Source: Variovorax sp. PMC12 (GTDB lineage Bacteria; Pseudomonadota; Gammaproteobacteria; Burkholderiales; Burkholderiaceae_C). From it: a stretch of DNA of 64,000 bases. The notes under the pieces were generated by a model that made no database searches, had not been told where the DNA came from, and was given only the letters and a program-made list of their open reading frames with translations. A program made the translations under genes and the position numbers. Location: contig NZ_CP027773.1 in the NCBI RefSeq assembly GCF_003019815.1, positions 4,490,501 to 4,554,500 of the forward strand. The letters are read 5' to 3'. Numbering within the stretch: position 1 is the first letter of the stretch; every line of letters begins with the position of its first letter. Shown in pieces: positions 59,792 through 64,000 of the stretch.

Positions 59792-60706
59792 ATGAAGCGC
59801 GACTGCCCCACCATCCAGGAGCTGCTGGCCTTCGACGCGGTGGCGCGCCACCAGAGCATCACGCTCGCGGCGGGCGCCCTGTGCATCACCGTGAGCGCGG
59901 TCAGCAAGCAGATCGCCGGGCTCGAGGCTTTCCTGGGCCGCGAGCTGCTGCAGAAGAACGGACGCGGCGTGCAGCTCACGCCGCAGGGCCGCGTGTACTG
60001 GCAGAAGATCTCGGGCGGGCTGCGCGCCATCGAGACCGCGACCTTCGAGGCCCGCTCGGGCGACGCGGGCGCGGGGCTCCTCACGCTGGCCAGCGTGCCC
60101 ACCTTTCTCACCAAGTGGCTCATTCCGCGGCTGCCCGCCTTCAGCCAGAAGAGCCGCCACGTGATGCTGAGCTTCAGCCGCCACCTGGAGCCCAGCGACG
60201 GCATTCCGGCGGGCGTGGACGCCGCCATCCGCTACGGCCCCGACGGCTGGCCCGGCGTGGTGTCCGAGTACATCGCGGGGCGCGAGTTCGTGCTGATCGT
60301 GGCGCGCTCGCTGGTCGAGGGGCGCCACCGCATCGCGCAGCCCGCCGACATCACCGGCCACACGCTGCTGCATCACGAAGGCGCGCCCGGCGCGTGGCGG
60401 CAATGGGCCGCGCAGCACGGCGTGCCGGAAGTGCAGACGGTGGCGGGGCCGCGCTTCGCGCAGTATTCGGCGCTGATCCAGGCGGCGCTCAACGGACTGG
60501 GCATCGGCCTCGTGCCCAGGCTGCTGGTGCAGGAAGAGCTGGCCGAAGGCGCGCTGCTGAGCCCCTGCGGCACGCCGGTGAGCGTGAACCAGGGCCACTA
60601 CCTCTGCTACCGGCCCGACCGGCTCGACCTGCCGGCCTTCGTGGCGTTCCGCGAATGGCTGCTGGCCGAGGGCGCGGCCTCGCGCGGCGCCGAGGCCGAG
60701 GCATGA
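59792..60706 (+). CDS. LysR-family regulator of the ABC importer
   Basis: A 304-residue LysR regulator. The HTH has LLAFDAVARHQSITLAAGALCITVSAVSKQI, partly quoted: SITLAAGALCITVSAVSKQI. The effector domain includes LASVPTFLTKWLIPRLPAF, a GcvA-type pattern. It is divergent from the ABC operon and most likely regulates it. The next gene (panE-like) starts 28 bp later, so it may be co-transcribed. Confidence 0.94.
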   Translation: MKRDCPTIQELLAFDAVARHQSITLAAGALCITVSAVSKQIAGLEAFLGRELLQKNGRGVQLTPQGRVYWQKISGGLRAIETATFEARSGDAGAGLLTLASVPTFLTKWLIPRLPAFSQKSRHVMLSFSRHLEPSDGIPAGVDAAIRYGPDGWPGVVSEYIAGREFVLIVARSLVEGRHRIAQPADITGHTLLHHEGAPGAWRQWAAQHGVPEVQTVAGPRFAQYSALIQAALNGLGIGLVPRLLVQEELAEGALLSPCGTPVSVNQGHYLCYRPDRLDLPAFVAFREWLLAEGAASRGAEAEA

Positions 60707-60734
60707 TCCCCGCAACATCCAAGGAGTCGCATCG

Positions 60735-61649
60735 ATGAAAGTCGCAGTCATGGGCGCCGGCGCGGTCGGTTGCTACTACGGCGCCATGCTGGCGCGCGCG
60801 GGCCACGAGGTGGTGCTGATCGGCCGGCCCGCGCATGTGGAGGCCGTCAACGCCAACGGGCTGCGGCTGGAGACCCGGGCCTTCGACGAGCAGGTGCGAA
60901 TGGCCGCGAGCACCGAACCCGGCGCGGTGCAGGGTGCCGACCTGGTGCTGTTCTGCGTCAAATCCACCGACAGCGAATCGGCCGCCGCGCAGATCGGGCC
61001 GCACCTGGCGCCGGGCGCGCTTGTGCTCACGCTGCAGAACGGCGTGGACAACGACGAGCGCGTGCGCGCGGTGCTGCCGGCGTCGAACGAAGTGGCCGCC
61101 GCCGTCGTCTACGTGGCCACCGGCATGGCCGGCCCCGGCCACGTGAAGCACAACGGCCGCGGCGAGCTGGTGATCGCGCCGTCGCGCCGCAGCGAAGAAG
61201 TCGCGCGGCATCTGGCGGCGGCCGGCGTGCCCACGCAGATCTCGGGCAACGTGCGCGGCTCGCTCTGGGCCAAGCTGATCCTCAACTGCGCCTACAACGC
61301 GCTCTCGGCCATCACGCAGCTGCCCTACGGCGTGCTCGTGCAAGGCACGGGCGTGAGCGACGTGATCCGCGACGTGGTGGCCGAGTGCCTCGCGGTGGCG
61401 AAGGCCGAAGGCGTCGAAGTGCCGGGCGACACCGACGCCGCCCTGCGCGGCATCGCGCAGACCATGCCCGCGCAGTATTCGTCGACCGCTCAGGACCTGG
61501 CGCGCGGCAAGCTCAGCGAGATCGACCACCTCAACGGGCTGGTCGTGCGGCGCGGCGAGGCGCTGGGCGTGCCCACGCCGGCCAACCGGGTGCTGTTCGT
61601 GCTGGTGAAGCTGCTGGAGGGCAAGCCGCAGCAGGCGGCACAGGCCTGA
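60735..61649 (+). CDS. panE: 2-dehydropantoate 2-reductase
   Basis: A 304-residue NADPH-dependent ketopantoate reductase-like enzyme. The N-terminal Rossmann motif is VAVMGAGAVGCYYGAMLARAGHEVVLIGRP. VKSTDSESAAAQI and LWAKLILNCAYNALSAITQ carry the conserved Lys and Asn/Ser residues of the active site, and ENQ-type LQNGVDNDE is present. ATG 60735 follows AAGGAG. PanE makes pantoate for coenzyme A; many paralogues reduce other ketoacids, and its place beside a transport operon leaves this open. Confidence 0.88.
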   Translation: MKVAVMGAGAVGCYYGAMLARAGHEVVLIGRPAHVEAVNANGLRLETRAFDEQVRMAASTEPGAVQGADLVLFCVKSTDSESAAAQIGPHLAPGALVLTLQNGVDNDERVRAVLPASNEVAAAVVYVATGMAGPGHVKHNGRGELVIAPSRRSEEVARHLAAAGVPTQISGNVRGSLWAKLILNCAYNALSAITQLPYGVLVQGTGVSDVIRDVVAECLAVAKAEGVEVPGDTDAALRGIAQTMPAQYSSTAQDLARGKLSEIDHLNGLVVRRGEALGVPTPANRVLFVLVKLLEGKPQQAAQA

Positions 61650-63008
61650 TCAGCCGGGCATCGGCTCGCGCATGGTCACGAACTCTTCGGCGGCCGTGGG
61701 GTGGATGCCGATGGTGCTGTCGAACAGCGCCTTCGTCGCGCCCGCGCGCATCGCCACGGCAAAGCCCTGCACCACTTCCCCGGCATCCGCGCCCACCATG
61801 TGCAGGCCCACCACGCGGTCGGTGGCCTTGTCGACCACCAGCTTCATGAAGGTGCGCTCGTTGCGGCCCGACAGCGTGTGGCGCAGCGACTTGAACTCGC
61901 TCGAGAACACGGTCACTTCGCCGAACTTCGCGCGCGCTTCGATCTCGCCGTAGCCGCAGGTGCCGATGTTCGGGTGCGTGAACACGGCGGTGGGAATGAA
62001 CTCGTAGTCGAGCCGGCGCTTGCCCTTGCCGAAGAGCTCGTCGACCACCACCATCGCCTCGGCCAGCGCCACCGGCGTGAGCTGCACGCGCGTGGAGACG
62101 TCGCCCACCGCGTAGATCGACGGCACCGAGCTGCGGTAGTGCGCATCGACCGCGATCGCGCCTTTCTCGTCGAGCTTCACGCCCGCGGCCTCCAGGCCCA
62201 GGCCCTGCGTGTTGGGCACGCGCCCGGTCGCGAAGAGCACCGTGTCGGCCTCGATCTGCTGGCCGCGTGCCAGCGTGACGGTGAGGCCGCCTGCGCCGCG
62301 CGCGACGGAAACGGCCTCGCAGTTGAGCCGCAGGTCGACACCCGCCTTGCCCATCTCGCTGGCGAGGAACTGCCGCACGTCGTCGTCGAAGCCGGTGAGC
62401 AGGTGCGCGCGGCGATGCAGCTGCGTCACCTTGGCGCCCAGGCCGTTGAAGATGGAGGCGAACTCGCAGGCGATGTAGCCGCCGCCCACCACCAGCAGGC
62501 GCCTGGGGAACGGGTCGAGGTCGAACATCGCGTCGGAGGTCACGATGTGCTCGCGGCCCGGAATGTCGGGCACGAAGGGCGTGCCGCCGGTGGCTACCAG
62601 CAGGTGGCGCGCCGTGTGGCGCTTGCCGTCGATCTCGACCGTGTGGGCATCGACCAGCTGGGCCCAGCCGGTGACGAGCGTCACGCCGGCGTTCTTCAGC
62701 AGCGAGCCGTAGATGCCGTTGAGCCGGCCGATCTCTTTCGCGCGCTGCGACTTGAGATGCGCCCAGTCGAACTGCGGGGCCTGCGGCAGCTTCCAGCCGT
62801 AGCCCGCGGCCTCCTCGAAGGATTCGGCGTAGCCGGCCGCGTAGCTGTAGAGCTTCTTGGGTATGCAGCCCACGTTGACGCAGGTGCCGCCGAGATCGGC
62901 GGCCTCGGCCAGCCCGACGCGCGCGCCGGTTTGCGCCGCCATGCGCGCGGCGCGCACGCCGCCGCTGCCGCCGCCGATGACGAAGAGATCGAAGTCGAAT
63001 GTGGGCAT
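61650..63008 (-). CDS. gor: Glutathione-disulfide reductase
   Basis: A 452-residue FAD/NADPH enzyme reducing glutathione disulfide. N-terminal FAD motif FVIGGGSGGVRAARMAAQTG, redox-active disulfide Cys43-Cys48 in GGTCVNVGCIPKKL, NADPH motif LVVGGGYIACEFASIFNGLG, and C-terminal HPTAAEEFV with the active-site His-Glu pair. It is the standard length. Its stop directly abuts the panE stop. Gene order and presence of GST and Ohr in the window show a glutathione and peroxide-defence outfit. Confidence 0.96.
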   Translation of the reverse strand: MPTFDFDLFVIGGGSGGVRAARMAAQTGARVGLAEAADLGGTCVNVGCIPKKLYSYAAGYAESFEEAAGYGWKLPQAPQFDWAHLKSQRAKEIGRLNGIYGSLLKNAGVTLVTGWAQLVDAHTVEIDGKRHTARHLLVATGGTPFVPDIPGREHIVTSDAMFDLDPFPRRLLVVGGGYIACEFASIFNGLGAKVTQLHRRAHLLTGFDDDVRQFLASEMGKAGVDLRLNCEAVSVARGAGGLTVTLARGQQIEADTVLFATGRVPNTQGLGLEAAGVKLDEKGAIAVDAHYRSSVPSIYAVGDVSTRVQLTPVALAEAMVVVDELFGKGKRRLDYEFIPTAVFTHPNIGTCGYGEIEARAKFGEVTVFSSEFKSLRHTLSGRNERTFMKLVVDKATDRVVGLHMVGADAGEVVQGFAVAMRAGATKALFDSTIGIHPTAAEEFVTMREPMPG

Positions 63009-63067
63009 GAAAAGCTCCTTGGCCGCCGACTTTAGCGGCCGGTGGATTGGCGGAGCTTTCGGCGGGG

Positions 63068-63091
63068 CTTCCGGCGCCCCGTGCCCGGAAG
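63068..63091 (-). terminator. Weak hairpin after the Gln-rich gene
   Basis: CTTCCGG (63068-63074) and CCGGAAG (63085-63091) pair around ten bases just past the stop of the Gln-rich gene. No U-run follows on the minus strand, so termination is uncertain. Confidence 0.3.
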
Positions 63092-63093
63092 AG

Positions 63094-64000
63094 TCAGCGA
63101 GAGTCCGGCGAGGTCCAGAGCCGCTTCAGGTCTTCGCCCTGGCCTTGTTGCTGCTGCGGCGTTGCGGCAGGGCCGCGTTGCTGTTGCTGCTGTATCGCAC
63201 GAAGCTGCGCTTCCTGGGCCTGGCGCAGTGCGTTCTGCTGCGCCGCCTGCTGGGCCTGCACCTGCTGCTGCATCTGTACGGCGCGCAGTTGCATCTCCTG
63301 CTGCTGGCGAAGCTGCAGTTGCTGCTGCTGGACTTGCGCCGCCTGCTGCGCCGCGCGCTGTTGCTGTTGAAGCAGCTGCTGTTGCTGCTGGGCCTGCGCC
63401 TGCGCGGCGCGCAGCTGCATTTCCTGTTGCTGGCGCAGGGCCTGCTGTTGCTGCTGCTGGAGCTGCAACTGCATCTGCTGTTGTTGCTGCTGTTGCCGCC
63501 AGCGGTCCTGCTCGGCGCGATCGTGCCACTCGCGGCGCTGCTGCCATTCGCGCTGCTGGCGCCATTCCTGGTCGCGGCCCCAATCTTCCTGCTGGCGGAG
63601 TTCCTCCTGCTGCTGGCGCCACTCCTGCTCGCGCTGCCAGGCCAGCTGTTGCTCCTGCTGCGCCCTGTAGTCGGGCTCGTAGCGCACCTGCGGCGGCGGC
63701 ACGGCCACCACCGCCGGTTGCACCAGCAGGCCGGGCGGCTCGAAGTGTGCGGTGCCGGAGTAGCGGTCCTCGTTCCGGTCGCGCTCGGCCACCCAGGCGT
63801 CGAAGCCGGCGTTCTGCACCCGCTGGGTCTGCACGACCGCCAGGTCGCGTCCGGACACGGTCGTCTGCTGGCGGTCGGTCAGCAACTGCGAGGCGCCGTT
63901 CCTTCCGTACAGCGTGAGCCGGCCCGACGCCACCGCCACCCAGGTGGTGGAAGTGGCGGTGTCCGCGGCAAAGCGGTATTCGCCCGGCGCGGTGATCACA
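63094..64000 (-). CDS. Gln-rich FecR-like/DUF6600-type protein, C-terminal part
   Basis: The C-terminal 302 or so residues of a protein whose start lies after the window. The first part has YRFAADTATSTTWVAVASGRLTLYG and DRQQTTVSGRDLAVVQ, beta-rich and typical of FecR-like domains in DUF6600 proteins. Then FDAWVAERDRNEDRYSGTAHFEP. The last 180 residues are Gln-rich coiled coil (long runs of QQQ, with LRQQQEMQLRA repeated) and end LKRLWTSPDSR. Such proteins are exported. The function is unknown. Confidence 0.72.
   Translation of the reverse strand, partial: VITAPGEYRFAADTATSTTWVAVASGRLTLYGRNGASQLLTDRQQTTVSGRDLAVVQTQRVQNAGFDAWVAERDRNEDRYSGTAHFEPPGLLVQPAVVAVPPPQVRYEPDYRAQQEQQLAWQREQEWRQQQEELRQQEDWGRDQEWRQQREWQQRREWHDRAEQDRWRQQQQQQQMQLQLQQQQQQALRQQQEMQLRAAQAQAQQQQQLLQQQQRAAQQAAQVQQQQLQLRQQQEMQLRAVQMQQQVQAQQAAQQNALRQAQEAQLRAIQQQQQRGPAATPQQQQGQGEDLKRLWTSPDSR

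Noticed and set aside
63111..63370. Plus-strand Cys/Ala-rich frames opposite the Gln-rich tail
   Set aside because: CTG/CAG-type repeats give open frames on both strands; the Gln-rich frame continues a recognisable FecR-like domain.

Overview
The window is about 64 kb of chromosome from a high-GC betaproteobacterium, most likely Comamonadaceae and Variovorax-like. This is inferred from roughly 70% GC coding sequence, four Bug/TctC-type periplasmic receptors without their membrane partners, many divergently placed LysR regulators, and the general protein style. No rRNA, tRNA, phage, insertion sequence or CRISPR array was found.

Layout. 1-3139: the end of a winged-helix protein, a QseB/PmrA-type two-component pair with a matching binding box in front, and a small secreted repeat protein. 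3251-6923: an oxidoreductase divergent from a LysR gene, an orphan ABC binding protein and a DUF3761 protein. 7291-21861: a long plus-strand run of htpG, a lipoprotein, then a tightly packed seven-gene cluster (SWIM zinc finger, DUF5691, MoxR-type AAA ATPase, a second HSP90, a TPR-like protein, DUF5682, vWA). This cluster is the best candidate for a poorly described system. 21896-30136: a Bug receptor and an envelope-polysaccharide locus with three glycosyltransferase-like proteins, UDP-glucose dehydrogenase, a ferritin-like protein and an unknown exported protein.

30150-41124: acyl-CoA and amino-acid metabolism (CaiB-type CoA transferase, acyl-CoA dehydrogenase, D-aminoacylase) interleaved with Bug receptors and LysR regulators, plus an SrkA-like kinase and a DUF2855 protein. 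41197-42175: the ohr-ohrR peroxide module. 42288-47938: an ArnT-like membrane glycosyltransferase, a NodIJ-like ABC exporter and a three-gene envelope operon of unknown function. 47928-52477: a GST and a flavin-type oxidase homologue under a LysR gene, then a P450 divergent from an ArsR-type regulator with a clear palindrome between them. 52497-64000: a TctC receptor, AMP nucleosidase, a LOG-like protein, a complete ABC importer under a LysR regulator, a ketopantoate reductase, glutathione reductase and the C-terminal part of a Gln-rich protein.

Non-coding highlights: a family of about 96-bp palindromic repeats near 31.3-31.5 kb and 55.2-55.3 kb whose stems vary together, with one apparently empty site; and several regulator-sized inverted repeats in divergent promoters. 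All functions are read from sequence motifs and remembered family features; no database search was run.
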